Assembly (NCBI RefSeq): GCF_002949735.1
Contig: NZ_CP026681.1
Location: 3,672,501 to 3,736,500 of the forward strand
Length of the DNA stretch: 64,000 bases
From: Nostoc sp. 'Peltigera membranacea cyanobiont' N6
GTDB lineage: Bacteria > Cyanobacteriota > Cyanobacteriia > Cyanobacteriales > Nostocaceae
Direction: 5' to 3'
The notes below the pieces were generated by a model. It searched no databases. It was not told the DNA's origin and was given only the letters and a program-made list of their open reading frames with translations. The translations under genes were made by a program, and so were the position numbers. How positions within the stretch are numbered: position 1 is the first letter of the stretch; the number at the start of each line of letters is the position of its first letter. This document shows, one piece after another, positions 55,437 through 63,911 of the stretch.

Positions 55437-56591
55437 ATGACCAGCATGAAATTCCAACTTTACTTAGGCTTTTTATTTTCCCAGATTAAAGTACGTCATT
55501 GGTGGGTAAGTGTCCTTTTATGGATTGCTTTGGTTGCCCCAGCGCAAGCGTCGGTAATTCTGCGCGTGGCAATTGAGAGGGGTGTTAATCAGGTAAAAGT
55601 GGGCAGTTCCACCACTGGGATTGTCAAGGATAGTACCGGACGAACTCTCGGACAGTTACCAGCAATGAGTGCGTATTATGCCCAAGCTATTCCTGGCGGA
55701 GTTGCTTTAGATAAGTGGCAGTCTGGTTTATTTTGGATTGAGCCAACAGGTAAAGGATTCGTTTATATTGGCGATCGCTGGTATCGGGGCAGAACTCTGG
55801 TTGTTCCCACAGAAAAAGGCTTAACAGCTGTTAATTGGGTTGACGATCAAGAATATCTTTATAGCGTTCTTGGTGGGGAAATGGATGCTAGCTGGCCCCA
55901 AGAGGCTCTAAAAGCCCAAGCGATCGCAGCCCGCACTTATGCTCTCTATGAGCGAGAAAAACAACGGAATAATCCCGTTTTCGATTTAGGTAATACCCCC
56001 GATCGTTGGCAAATTTACAAAGGTGTCATCAGTGAAGCTCCTGCTACTTACGCCGCAGTGGATTCCACACTAGGGCAGGTACTAACTTACAAAAACCAGA
56101 TTATTCTCTCAGTTTTCCACGCTTGTTCTGGGGGACACACTGAAAATGTAGAAGATGTTTGGGGAAGCCGCGAGCCTTACCTACGCGCTGTTCAAGACTA
56201 CGATCAAAATATCAGCGAGTGTAATTGGGTGAAAACCTTCTCGCCCACTGAAATTAGCGCTAAATTTCCGGGAGTTGGCAGTGTGACGGCGATGACTCCA
56301 GAGACATACTCGCCTTTCCGCAGTGTCAAAGTCTTGAGAATTGTCGGCAATAAGGGTACGAAGGTGCTACAGGGTGAGGAAGTGCGAACAGCCCTGAAGC
56401 TAAAAAGTACTCGCTTTACTGTTACCAAGGGAGCCGATGGAAGTTTTGTACTGCAAGGGCTTGGCTACGGTCATGCTTTGGGTATGAGTCAGTGGGGGGC
56501 GTACAATCTGGCTCGGCAAGGAGTTAACCACCTGCAAATTTTGGGACATTATTATCAAGGTGTAGCCCTAACACCAATTCAGGCGAAGTAG
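55437..56591 (+). CDS. SpoIID/LytB-domain protein
   Basis: A 384-residue exported protein. A hydrophobic signal anchor lies at about 20-39 (VSVLLWIALVAPAQAS). The SpoIID domain follows, with LYSVLGGEMDASWPQEALKAQAIAARTYALYE, SVFHACSGGHTENVEDVWG and the closing GYGHALGMSQWGAYNLARQG. In Bacillus SpoIID is a lytic transglycosylase that cleaves denuded peptidoglycan; relatives are common in cyanobacteria, with an unknown role in wall remodelling. The catalytic glutamate is probably that in GEMDASWP. It follows the chain-length kinase by about 195 bp on the same strand. Confidence 0.88.
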   Translation: MTSMKFQLYLGFLFSQIKVRHWWVSVLLWIALVAPAQASVILRVAIERGVNQVKVGSSTTGIVKDSTGRTLGQLPAMSAYYAQAIPGGVALDKWQSGLFWIEPTGKGFVYIGDRWYRGRTLVVPTEKGLTAVNWVDDQEYLYSVLGGEMDASWPQEALKAQAIAARTYALYEREKQRNNPVFDLGNTPDRWQIYKGVISEAPATYAAVDSTLGQVLTYKNQIILSVFHACSGGHTENVEDVWGSREPYLRAVQDYDQNISECNWVKTFSPTEISAKFPGVGSVTAMTPETYSPFRSVKVLRIVGNKGTKVLQGEEVRTALKLKSTRFTVTKGADGSFVLQGLGYGHALGMSQWGAYNLARQGVNHLQILGHYYQGVALTPIQAK

Positions 56592-56605
56592 CGAACTTCT
56601 GTACT

Positions 56606-56711
56606 TATAGCAACCGTCAAGGCGGTTTGAGCATAAATTGAAAGTAGTCTCTTTTCTTGTAGAGCGATCGCTGTATATATATATGTCCTAACCACCAAGG
56701 CGGTTGCTATA
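56606..56711. repeat. 106-bp foldback element, TATAGC ends (copy 2)
   Basis: The ends TATAGCAACCG (56606-56616) and its exact complement (56701-56711) bound a 106-bp segment with an inner AAGGCGGTT repeat and a TATATATA run. Its length and outer bases match the element at 33442-33547. It lies between the SpoIID gene and ilvN. Confidence 0.7.
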
Positions 56712-56809
56712 TGTTACAAAAGGCAAACAGGCTTAAAGGCCTTACTAATAAGCAATGACAAAGGACAAATGATAGCCTTTGCCATTTAGCTTTAATTGCA
56801 CCAACCTAC

Positions 56810-57328
56810 TTAAACTTTTGCTTCCAAAGACTTGAGTAACTCGGTATTCACACCCGATTCACGAGTCAGAGCAATTTTCCCAGTGCGGGCGATTTCTTTC
56901 AAACCAAATTTTTGCAACACCTGCACGATCGCTACCATCTTACCCGGATCTCCCACAACTTCTAAGGTGAGAAAATCTTCAGCTACATCCACGACTCGCG
57001 CCCGGAAAATCTGAGACAATTCGATCACTTCTGAGCGATTGCTGGTGCTAGCATTCACCTTCAAAAGCATCAGTTCCCTCTCTACGCAAGGGTTTTCGGT
57101 AATATCCTGTACCTTAAGAACATTGACTAACTTATATAGTTGCTTGGTGAGTTGCTCGATCACGCGATCGTCACCAGGTACAACCATCGTAATGCGGGAG
57201 ACTCCTCCTTGTTCAGCAGGGCCAACAGCAAGGCTTTCAATATTAAAACCGCGACGGGCGAATAAACCAGAAATGCGGGAAAGAACACCCGCCTCATCTT
57301 CTACCAGAACTGAAAGGGTATGTTTCAT
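56810..57328 (-). CDS. ilvN: Acetolactate synthase small (regulatory) subunit
   Basis: A 172-residue protein from ATG 57328; three more codons are possible from a TTG at 57337. The N-terminal ACT domain (HTLSVLVEDEAGVLSRISGLF, then RRGFNIESLAVG) binds valine for feedback control, and the C-terminal ALS_ss_C domain ends in IARTGKIALTRES. It activates the large subunit in branched-chain amino-acid synthesis. Cyanobacterial ilvN often stands apart from ilvB, as here. Confidence 0.95.
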   Translation of the reverse strand: MKHTLSVLVEDEAGVLSRISGLFARRGFNIESLAVGPAEQGGVSRITMVVPGDDRVIEQLTKQLYKLVNVLKVQDITENPCVERELMLLKVNASTSNRSEVIELSQIFRARVVDVAEDFLTLEVVGDPGKMVAIVQVLQKFGLKEIARTGKIALTRESGVNTELLKSLEAKV

Positions 57329-57674
57329 CTTCGCCAATAGAGGCTAGAGCAGGAATTGAGTAACGCAGACACTAGTACGACTTTGCAGAATTCACTCATT
57401 CAAAATTCAAAATTCCTTGAGTTTTAAACTCTTGACATTTTGTAAAATGTATGTTTTTTTCTACTGTGATGTACTACTGCACTAATTGTCAGTGCGACCT
57501 TTTATTGTAAACTCAATAGTTGCACTCATTGCACTCTCTAAGGATAAATTGGGTAAAAATCATTCTGCAAGGAAGAGTTTCATTCAATGAATCTCTTTTC
57601 ATAGGTAGATGCGGAATTTTGGTAAACCTTTTATACTCAGCTTTAATTAAGCCTCTAATAGGAGAAAAGTTTTT
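57329..57674. other. Intergenic region between ilvN and the BON gene
   Basis: About 346 bp, containing the two divergent promoters. Small frames exist but none looks coding. AGGAGAAAAG at 57660-57669 is the ribosome-binding site of the BON gene. Confidence 0.5.
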
Positions 57675-58034
57675 ATGGGTTGGTTGCAAAGATTATTTGG
57701 AATGGAAAAACCCGAAAATGCAGAAGTAAATCCTACTCCACAGTCAATAGCGCCAGATACGAGTAGTAACGTTGCTACGGAATCAATACCCCCAGAACGT
57801 TTGGGATTAAGCGGCGAATACGACCAAAGTGGCTTGGCAAAGCGGGTAGCGTTGGCATTCGATCAAGATCCCCAACTTGATGATGTTAATACCCTTTGGG
57901 TTGCTCAGACGGGTAGCACAGTGGTGTTGAAAGGGACAGTTCCCAGCCAAGAAATTCTCAATAAGATGGTTTCTGTAGCTAATTCTGTGAATGGGGCTAC
58001 AGATGTTGATACTAACCAGGCCACGATTGGCTAG
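57675..58034 (+). CDS. BON-domain protein
   Basis: A 119-residue protein beginning MGWLQRLFGMEKPE. A disordered linker rich in Asn, Pro and Ser follows, then one BON domain (about 50-117) with LAKRVALAFDQDP, LWVAQTGSTVVLKGTVPSQE and VSVANSVNGATDVDTNQA. BON domains bind lipids or form oligomers and are linked to membrane stress proteins and to LysM partners. The amphipathic N-terminal helix may touch membranes. It stands alone on the plus strand. Confidence 0.82.
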   Translation: MGWLQRLFGMEKPENAEVNPTPQSIAPDTSSNVATESIPPERLGLSGEYDQSGLAKRVALAFDQDPQLDDVNTLWVAQTGSTVVLKGTVPSQEILNKMVSVANSVNGATDVDTNQATIG

Positions 58035-58098
58035 GCGTTAAGCAATTTAAAATTCAATAGTGGGATTGGCTAGTGCGATCGCTGCCATTGCATCATAT

Positions 58099-59052
58099 TT
58101 AGGAACTAAGTGATGCCTGGCGATGCCCGCCGCGGGCATCGCCTACGCTAACCCATCTCTCAATCCAATCTAAAATAGCTTGGTTAACTAGTTCAGGACA
58201 TTCATCATGGGGACAATGCCCTACGTTTTCCAAATTCAGCACTTCCAACTTCTCGTTGTACTGGGCGAATTGGCTAGCCAGGGCTGGGGGAACAAACCGA
58301 TCCTTTTGTCCCCAAATTAACAGCATCGGGATTGTTAAGGTTGGTAACACTATCTTGACACTGGGACTAAAGTTAATTCCGATCGCAGCTTTGAACAAAG
58401 CACTAAAAGCCCTCGCCGAACCTCTATCTTGGGGAGGGCCAGCTAAAATTTCTATGAGTTCATCGGTAATCGCCTCTGGGTTGGCGTAGGCGATACTAGC
58501 CCAACGACGCAGCACCCCAGGACGGCGCACGAAGTTAAACACGGGTTTTAGAATCAACGGCGAAGCGACAATATTTTTAATTGCTCTGACAACTGGTTGC
58601 AACACAGGTGGGATTGCTTCTTGCTCTAGCGAAGGGTCTGGTAAACTCATCATCACCATACCCAGCACCATATCGGGGTGGGTAGCTGCGGCGGCCATCG
58701 AAATCAGCGAACCGTTGGAATTGCCCACCAAAATCGCTGGTTCACGGATAAATGTTTTCCAAAAATCGTAAACCTGCTCAACCCAGAGTTCGATGCTGTA
58801 ATTAGCTGCGGCTTTTTCCGAAGCACCAAAACCCAGCATATCGATGGCGTAAACAGTGTGATGTTCAGCCAACACTTCTAAATTATGTCGCCAATGACCA
58901 ATGGAAGCGCCAAAGCCATGTAGCAATATCAGGGGCGTTGTCTTCTGATGATTTTGGGTAGGGCGAATGTAAGTATAGCGAGTTTGCCAGCCGCGCCAAA
59001 CCCAATCCCTTTGATTACCAACCCGCTCTTGCCAGTGTAGTGTAGTAGTCAC
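58099..59052 (-). CDS. Alpha/beta-hydrolase fold protein
   Basis: A 317-residue hydrolase starting at GTG 59052 behind AAAGGAGA. The oxyanion/HG segment is ILLHGFGASIGHWRHN, the nucleophile elbow is GNSNG (in LVGNSNGSLISMAA), the acid is probably in LLIWGQKDRFVP and the histidine is in NVGHCPHDECPELV. The family includes epoxide hydrolases, haloalkane dehalogenases and pheophytinase-like esterases; the substrate is not decided. The last 14 or so codons (GDARGGHRQASLSS) come from a 29-bp dispersed repeat and are not part of the fold. Confidence 0.85.
   Translation of the reverse strand: MTTTLHWQERVGNQRDWVWRGWQTRYTYIRPTQNHQKTTPLILLHGFGASIGHWRHNLEVLAEHHTVYAIDMLGFGASEKAAANYSIELWVEQVYDFWKTFIREPAILVGNSNGSLISMAAAATHPDMVLGMVMMSLPDPSLEQEAIPPVLQPVVRAIKNIVASPLILKPVFNFVRRPGVLRRWASIAYANPEAITDELIEILAGPPQDRGSARAFSALFKAAIGINFSPSVKIVLPTLTIPMLLIWGQKDRFVPPALASQFAQYNEKLEVLNLENVGHCPHDECPELVNQAILDWIERWVSVGDARGGHRQASLSS
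58120..58148. repeat. 29-bp small dispersed repeat inside the hydrolase 3' end
   Basis: The repeat runs from GCGATGCCCG to GCCTACGC and contains the palindrome GATGCCCGCCGCGGGCATC. It encodes the C-terminal tail of the hydrolase. Related copies are at 61301-61329 and 61981-62009. Confidence 0.75.
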
Positions 59053-59159
59053 AGTCTCCTTTAATTCATCAGCTTTAAATACTATTATAAAAAATGTCTG
59101 AAAACCTCGTTACTTCAGCACGGAACCACCCGTACATCTAATTCCACTGTCTCTGTCAA

Positions 59160-59187
59160 CCCACATTCCGCACCCTAACTGTCACAA
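59160..59187. repeat. Left terminal inverted repeat
   Basis: A 28-bp end, exactly complementary to 60946-60973. Confidence 0.9.
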
Positions 59188-59465
59188 AGGGGTTTTTACG
59201 GAGGATTTTTCTCGATAAAAAGAGTAAAATCAGACATCTGGGGTTATAAGGTCAGATTTTTTACCGACTCTGGATGAGACTGGAATTCTCAATAAGGTGC
59301 GATAAAGATTAGCACTTAATTGATAGATAAAAATTTATGATAACTGTGCAAATCTCTGTAATTAAATTATGTATTTTGGCTGGAAAGTTAAAAAAATCTA
59401 TACCTATTAAAGTGAATTAATAGCGTTTATCAAGACATTTATAAATAATTTATTGCGGCTATTTG

Positions 59466-60637
59466 TCAACATTTATAATAGTGGCGACAATTATCTGGCA
59501 GAAAACTCAAAATATATTCTCTAGATGAAGTCATATTTGATATGAATATTTCCTGATTATTTAATTTGACTAAATGTATAGATTGAAAACATTGAAATAC
59601 CCATCGCATCGTTGGATTGTTTATAGCTTTACCAAGCTGGTTTTTAATTGTAGATTTAGATGCTGATAGGGCTGCTCTGATTTGTCTTTGCGCTAAAGTG
59701 TATACCAAAAGACATAATCCCATTATCATGGACATAGCTTCAATTCGTTCTGGAGATTTAATATAAATACTATCTGCAAAAAATAAGGGGTCTTTTAAAA
59801 ATCCAAATCCCCGTTCACAGCTTTGCTGTGCTTTATATTCAGAAATCATCTCATCATTACTAAGAGACTTTTCATCTAAAACATTTGTTGCCAGTACAAA
59901 ACGTCCAGCACTTGTATAAGCTGCTTTAATGGCTTTTATATTCTCGGATAATGTGGCATTGACTTGATAAGCAATGTCTTTCTTATCCTTTGATTGCTTA
60001 TCAAAATAATTAACGTTCTCAATTTGATGATATTTTAATTGTTTATTTAAGCTATTTACAGATTTCACAGCTTCTTCGTAAGGTCTATGATGAATTGTTT
60101 TAAATCCGGTCTATGGTCACGAGAATAGCCATAGGTAATCTCAATAGCTTGTGGTGATTTGATTTGACAATTTGATGAATTATTATCAAAAGTTACATCT
60201 GGTAAACTAGTTTTATATTCACCATGTAAGTGTAGTGAAGTCGAATCCAAATGTGACGATTTTAAACTAATATTGAATTCTTTTATCACCTGACTACTAA
60301 TAGCTAAAAATATCTCCGTTAAGCCTTTAATAAATAATTTATCCATAACTCTCCCTAATTTATCATCATTTAAATATTCGGCTTTTACTCCCTTTCCGAT
60401 TAGATGTTCACAAGGTTTATCTTGAAAAAACTCTGGAAACATATATAAAGGACTGCTGACAAAGCCCAATCCATTTAATATCATTGCTTTCACTACATGT
60501 CCGGCGCTGATTTTTTCTCCTGCCTCTTGACCGATTAATTTATTAATAATTTCCACCAAGCCTATAGAGTCTATAATTCCTGCTATTATACCCAAATGGT
60601 CTATGTTTTTAAATTCAATCTCTTGATGGTTAGACAT
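59466..60637 (-). pseudogene. IS1634-family transposase with internal deletion
   Basis: The first part (60637-60065, 190 residues) is the N-terminal DUF4277-like region plus the first catalytic Asp area (SSHLDSTSLHLHGEY, ITYGYSRDHRPDLKQFIIDL). The second part (60068-59466, 200 residues) is the C-terminal region: FVLATNVLDEKSLSNDEM, CERGFGFLKDPLFFADSIYI and CLLVYTLAQRQIRAAL. An intact member would have about 130-150 more residues between them, including the second catalytic Asp. The frame also changes at the junction (60065-60068). No active enzyme can be made. Confidence 0.85.
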
Positions 60638-60765
60638 TATATTGTTACCCTACTTACAACATCTGTTTCCATTTTCACATTGGATAAACCTAAAAATTTG
60701 TGGAAGCTGTTCTGGGTACATAAACATCTCTTTAACCCATCGAATCATTATTGAATTACAAAAAG

Positions 60766-60796
60766 GGGGAGAGGCTGCCGTCCGCAGCCTCTCCCC
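60766..60796. terminator. Strong GC-rich hairpin at the inner right end of the IS1634-like element
   Basis: GGGGAGAGGCTGC pairs perfectly over 13 bp with GCAGCCTCTCCCC, with a 5-base loop. It lies upstream of the transposase start, where it could block read-through into the element from flanking DNA. There is no T run. Confidence 0.7.
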
Positions 60797-60945
60797 TCCC
60801 CTCATAATGATTATCATTTTCTACATCGGGATATTTTCTCTCAGTCCCTACCTAATAGAAGTATTTATCATTAAGTTCTAAAATCTCCCTTCATTTTATA
60901 GTTCATAAATACTATTCGCCGACAATTAGTTAAGTACTAATGAAC

Positions 60946-60973
60946 TTGTGACAGTTAGGGTGCGGAATGTGGG
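60946..60973. repeat. Right terminal inverted repeat
   Basis: Exactly complementary to the left end at 59160-59187. Confidence 0.9.
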
Positions 60974-61346
60974 ATAAAAGTTTGACTGTCAACGACATTT
61001 ATCAAGTCGGTCACTATCGCTGTCACATCGACATTTTAGATCAATTCAAGATTTGGGCGTATGCGATCGCCAGACAACGCATATAACATAAATTAAGCAT
61101 TTCTTGCGTAAATTTACTTATTGCTTTTTTGTAGTCTTTGTGAGACTCTCCTTTACATAACAATAGGTTCATTAAATCGATGGAGTTACCGTATTTTAAC
61201 AATATCTAAAAAGATGAAAATCTCTATAAGGCTGACATGCAAGCACAATTGAATTGTAAGGGTATGGCATCAACAAGATTTTCTGCCAAACCCAAAAATT
61301 GCGTAGGCGCAGCATACCGCAGGCATCGCTATGGGGAATTAATCTG
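60974..61346. other. Intergenic region before the NIL genes
   Basis: About 370 bp. The only recognisable item is a 29-bp dispersed repeat at 61301-61329 that runs up to the start of the first NIL gene. The promoter of the NIL genes should be here. Confidence 0.5.
61301..61329. repeat. 29-bp small dispersed repeat, upstream copy
   Basis: GCGTAGGCGCAGC at one end and GGCATCGC at the other. It is in inverted orientation relative to the copy at 61981-62009, so the pair brackets the first NIL gene. Confidence 0.7.
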
Positions 61347-62012
61347 ATGTCTCAGAGTAAATCTGTAGAACCCGCTTCAGTCCACAGTCGGATTCTCGTG
61401 CCTCAGAAATATCACAGGCAACCTGTAATTTCCAGACTGGTGTCTCGTTATGGTTTAACTGTCAATATCAAAGCAGCATCCCTGACATCCGATAGTGACA
61501 GCGATGGCTGGTTTGATTTGGAACTTTCAGGAAATCCCCAAAAACTGACAAATAGCCTATCTTACTTGCAGGGATTGGGAGTGAATTTACTGGAATTAGC
61601 GATCGCTAACCACATTCAACCAAACCAGCACCCTTTACCTTTCCCAAATCCAGCTAGCAAACTGAGTCCTAAAGACTCTGCATGGCTGACAAATCAATGG
61701 CAAGAACAATTCCAGCAATGGATTTCTCTGGGTCAAACCAATCGATTACGCTTGCAACTGTGCGTCTTAAAATCTTATTACAAAGAGCCGGTGATTTCTG
61801 AGTTAGTTTCTCATTATGGACTCACAGTAAATATTACCAGTGCTACACTTCAACCTGATACGGAAGATGACGGCTGGTTTGACTTAGATTTGTGGGGGAG
61901 AACCAAGCAACTTTACTCTAGCCTAAGTTATTTAGAAAAACTGGGGCTACCGATTTGGCTGGATTTGTCTAGCGTTTATAGCGATGTCTACGACGGGCTA
62001 CGCCTACGCTAA
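61347..62012 (+). CDS. Protein with two NIL domains
   Basis: A 221-residue protein from ATG 61347 (MSQSKSVEPAS); the frame is open 16 codons further upstream, but those lie in a dispersed repeat. Two NIL units are seen: SRILVPQKYHRQPVISRLVS with GWFDLELSG (about 14-76), and RLQLCVLKSYYKEPVISELV with GWFDLDLWG (about 130-195). NIL domains are ligand-binding modules known from the C-terminus of MetN and from proteins encoded with cyanobacterial sulfate-transport genes. The last ten residues (DVYDGLRLR) are encoded by a 29-bp repeat. Next to cysE and a CysR-like regulator, a sulfur-sensing role is plausible. Confidence 0.8.
   Translation: MSQSKSVEPASVHSRILVPQKYHRQPVISRLVSRYGLTVNIKAASLTSDSDSDGWFDLELSGNPQKLTNSLSYLQGLGVNLLELAIANHIQPNQHPLPFPNPASKLSPKDSAWLTNQWQEQFQQWISLGQTNRLRLQLCVLKSYYKEPVISELVSHYGLTVNITSATLQPDTEDDGWFDLDLWGRTKQLYSSLSYLEKLGLPIWLDLSSVYSDVYDGLRLR
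61981..62009. repeat. 29-bp small dispersed repeat forming the NIL gene 3' end
   Basis: It begins GCGATGTCTACGACGGGCTA and ends CGCCTACGC. It supplies the final codons and runs up to the stop of the first NIL gene. Confidence 0.7.
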
Positions 62013-62034
62013 TTGATAAAATTATCACTATCCA

Positions 62035-62361
62035 ATGGCAGCACTAAATAACCGTCAAGCCAGATTATCACTGGTTTCTTCAGTCTATAAAAAAAGCCAA
62101 GTCACTCAGATTCGTCTGCGGATATATATTCCTAAATGCTATCTGCAAGCGCCTGTGATTTCACAGTTAATTTCTGCTTACGGTTTGGTAGTTAATATTA
62201 CCAAGGCAATGATACAACCAAATACAGATGGAGAAGGATGCTTTGACATTGAATTACGGGGAACAGTATCACAAATCTCTAGCGGTTTGGCTTACCTAGA
62301 ATCATTGAATCTGAGAATCGTGGGCAAGCCGAATGCAGACGACGATAGCTGGTTTTATTGA
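62035..62361 (+). CDS. Single NIL-domain protein
   Basis: A 108-residue protein beginning MAALNNRQARLSLVSSVYKK. One NIL domain follows (RLRIYIPKCYLQAPVISQLI, then CFDIELRGTVSQISSGLAYLESL). It begins 22 bp after the previous gene and is probably co-transcribed with it. It is convergent with the Crp-family gene, with only 6 bp between the stop codons, so no independent terminator fits between them. Confidence 0.8.
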   Translation: MAALNNRQARLSLVSSVYKKSQVTQIRLRIYIPKCYLQAPVISQLISAYGLVVNITKAMIQPNTDGEGCFDIELRGTVSQISSGLAYLESLNLRIVGKPNADDDSWFY

Positions 62362-62367
62362 AATAAT

Positions 62368-62958
62368 CTAAATTTCGTAGTACCAAATTTCTTCTTCTCG
62401 CAGCACAATTCGATGTAGGGAAAGACGATTAATCAAACCCTCTTGCTCAAACTGACCAAGAACACGAGTTATGGTAACACGAGTTGAACCGAGCATTTCC
62501 GCTAAGTCTTCGTGAGTCAGACGCATATCTATTAAACGTCCCTTCTCAACTTCCGAACCAAACTTTTTGGATAACCATGCCAACAGCTTAATTAGCATGG
62601 TATCAACTTTTTTATGGCTACGAATAACCATCAATTCTTGAGCCTGTTGGATATGAGCAAGTAGAGTTTCTGTTAGTTGAGTCCACTGCTCTAAAGGTAA
62701 GACTGTTGCCTCCACTTTAGTTAGGCATTCCATCTGATAAGGTTCTAATTTTGACAAAGACTTACCAACGATATCTCCAGGGCCCCATAATCCCAAAGCA
62801 ACGGTTGTGCCATCTTCCAAATAGGTAAAAGTCCTGACAAAACCCGTTTCAATTTTCCAAAGTCCATTTTGATGCTCTGGCAAAAACGATCTTCGGGCAA
62901 AAATTTCCCTAGTATTATTACTGTTTAAACTAGTTAAATTTGCATATAAAGATACCAT
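62368..62958 (-). CDS. Crp/Fnr-family regulator, CysR-like
   Basis: A 196-residue regulator. The N-terminal beta-roll is short (about 20-100, with GDIVGKSLSKLEPYQMECLTK) and lacks the usual cAMP-contact arginine-serine/threonine element, so it probably does not bind cAMP. The C-terminal winged helix is complete, with recognition helix region THEDLAEMLGSTRVTITRVL (148-167). Size and position beside NIL genes and cysE match CysR of Synechococcus, which controls sulfate-uptake genes. The assignment to CysR is by context and general similarity. It is separated from cysE by a repeat-rich 224-bp spacer. Confidence 0.75.
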   Translation of the reverse strand: MVSLYANLTSLNSNNTREIFARRSFLPEHQNGLWKIETGFVRTFTYLEDGTTVALGLWGPGDIVGKSLSKLEPYQMECLTKVEATVLPLEQWTQLTETLLAHIQQAQELMVIRSHKKVDTMLIKLLAWLSKKFGSEVEKGRLIDMRLTHEDLAEMLGSTRVTITRVLGQFEQEGLINRLSLHRIVLREEEIWYYEI

Positions 62959-63040
62959 GACTAAATCACTATTCTCCGATAAATTAACCGTAGTATTATA
63001 TTTATATCAGGTTCTAAGAGTATCTGGACATTTGAAAGAG

Positions 63041-63098
63041 GGGAGCAGGGAGCAGGGAGCAGGGAGTAGGGAGCAGGGGAAGCAAGGGAAGCAGGGGG
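63041..63098. repeat. Purine-rich tandem repeat (GGGAGCA units)
   Basis: Repeated GGGAGCA and GGGAGTA heptamers run into GGGGAAGCAA words. It is strand-asymmetric (purines on the plus strand) and sits between cysE and the Crp-family gene. Confidence 0.85.
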
Positions 63099-63111
63099 AG
63101 AAAGAACTAAT

Positions 63112-63180
63112 ACCCAATCCCCAATCCCCAATACCCAATACCCAATCCCCAATCCCCAATCCCCAATCCCCAATCCCCAA
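63112..63180. repeat. CCCAATC heptamer array
   Basis: About nine heptamers of CCCAATC or CCCAATA in direct order, ending three bases before the cysE stop codon. It is a typical cyanobacterial short tandem repeat, here directly abutting a gene end. Confidence 0.9.
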
Positions 63181-63182
63181 AA

Positions 63183-63911
63183 TTAAATTCCTGCACCATC
63201 AAGAAAATCTTCAATCATCCCATCAGACTTATTGCTCTTAGGGTTGTAGGTTTGTTCGTCGCCAAGCTCAGTTGGGGACAAAGTTGATTGATCTTGCAAC
63301 TCCTCGAATTGTTTCTCTAGAGCCTTAACGCGTTCAAATAAAGCACGGATGACTTCAGCTTCTACGTCGCGGACTTTATCATGATCCAGAACATTGGTAG
63401 ACAAGTTGTTCTGACGAGTCACGCGCCCTGGAATCCCAACTACCGTAGTGTTACTGGGTACATCTCGCAGCACCACGGAACCGGCTCCAATGCGGACGCG
63501 ATCGCCAATTTGAATATTTCCTAATACCTTTGCACCCGCTCCCACAACTACATAAGAGCCTAAAGTTGGATGGCGTTTGCCGCTTTCTTTCCCAGTCCCG
63601 CCAAGGGTGACACCCTGATAAATTAGGGCACCATCGCCCACGATCGCAGTTTCACCAATCACAACTCCCATCCCGTGGTCAATAAACACTCCCTGGCCGA
63701 TTAATGCCCCAGGATGGATTTCAATCCCAGTTAAAAACCGACTAATATGAGAAATGAATCGAGGTATAAAGGGAATTCCAATTTTATGCAGCCAGTGTGC
63801 CAATCTATGAAACACTAGGGCTTGGAGTCCAGGATAACAAAACAATACTTCTAGCCAGTTACGCGCTGCTGGGTCACGCTCAAAAATGGTTCGCAAATCA
63901 GTTAGTAGCAT
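63183..63911 (-). CDS. cysE: Serine O-acetyltransferase
   Basis: A 242-residue enzyme that acetylates serine for cysteine synthesis. The start ATG 63911 (MLLTDLRTIFERDPAARNWL) is the canonical cyanobacterial N-terminus; the frame is open another 21 codons to 63974, but that part is unlike CysE. The left-handed parallel beta-helix shows hexapeptide rungs (IHPGALIGQGVFIDHGMGVVIGE and GIPGRVTRQ), with the catalytic region around DHG and GKRHP. A C-terminal tail of about 60 residues is helical and polar, a usual length in Nostoc. Together with the NIL genes and the Crp-family regulator it suggests a sulfur locus. Confidence 0.95.
   Translation of the reverse strand: MLLTDLRTIFERDPAARNWLEVLFCYPGLQALVFHRLAHWLHKIGIPFIPRFISHISRFLTGIEIHPGALIGQGVFIDHGMGVVIGETAIVGDGALIYQGVTLGGTGKESGKRHPTLGSYVVVGAGAKVLGNIQIGDRVRIGAGSVVLRDVPSNTTVVGIPGRVTRQNNLSTNVLDHDKVRDVEAEVIRALFERVKALEKQFEELQDQSTLSPTELGDEQTYNPKSNKSDGMIEDFLDGAGI

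Larger units (their letters stand above)
59160..60973. mobile_element. IS1634-like element, deleted derivative with intact ends
   Basis: Perfect 28-bp terminal inverted repeats are at 59160-59187 (starting CCCACATTCCGCACCCTAAC) and 60946-60973 (the exact complement). They enclose 1.8 kb with a transposase gene split in two and missing its middle. No short target duplication is evident. The ends could still be used by a transposase supplied in trans. Confidence 0.85.

Noticed and set aside
60642..60881. 79-residue frame in the right part of the IS1634-like element
   Set aside because: It spans a hairpin and has no family resemblance; probably accidental.
63112..63180. Heptamer arrays as CRISPR repeats
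   Set aside because: Units are 7 bp in direct tandem without spacers; they are typical cyanobacterial short tandem repeats.
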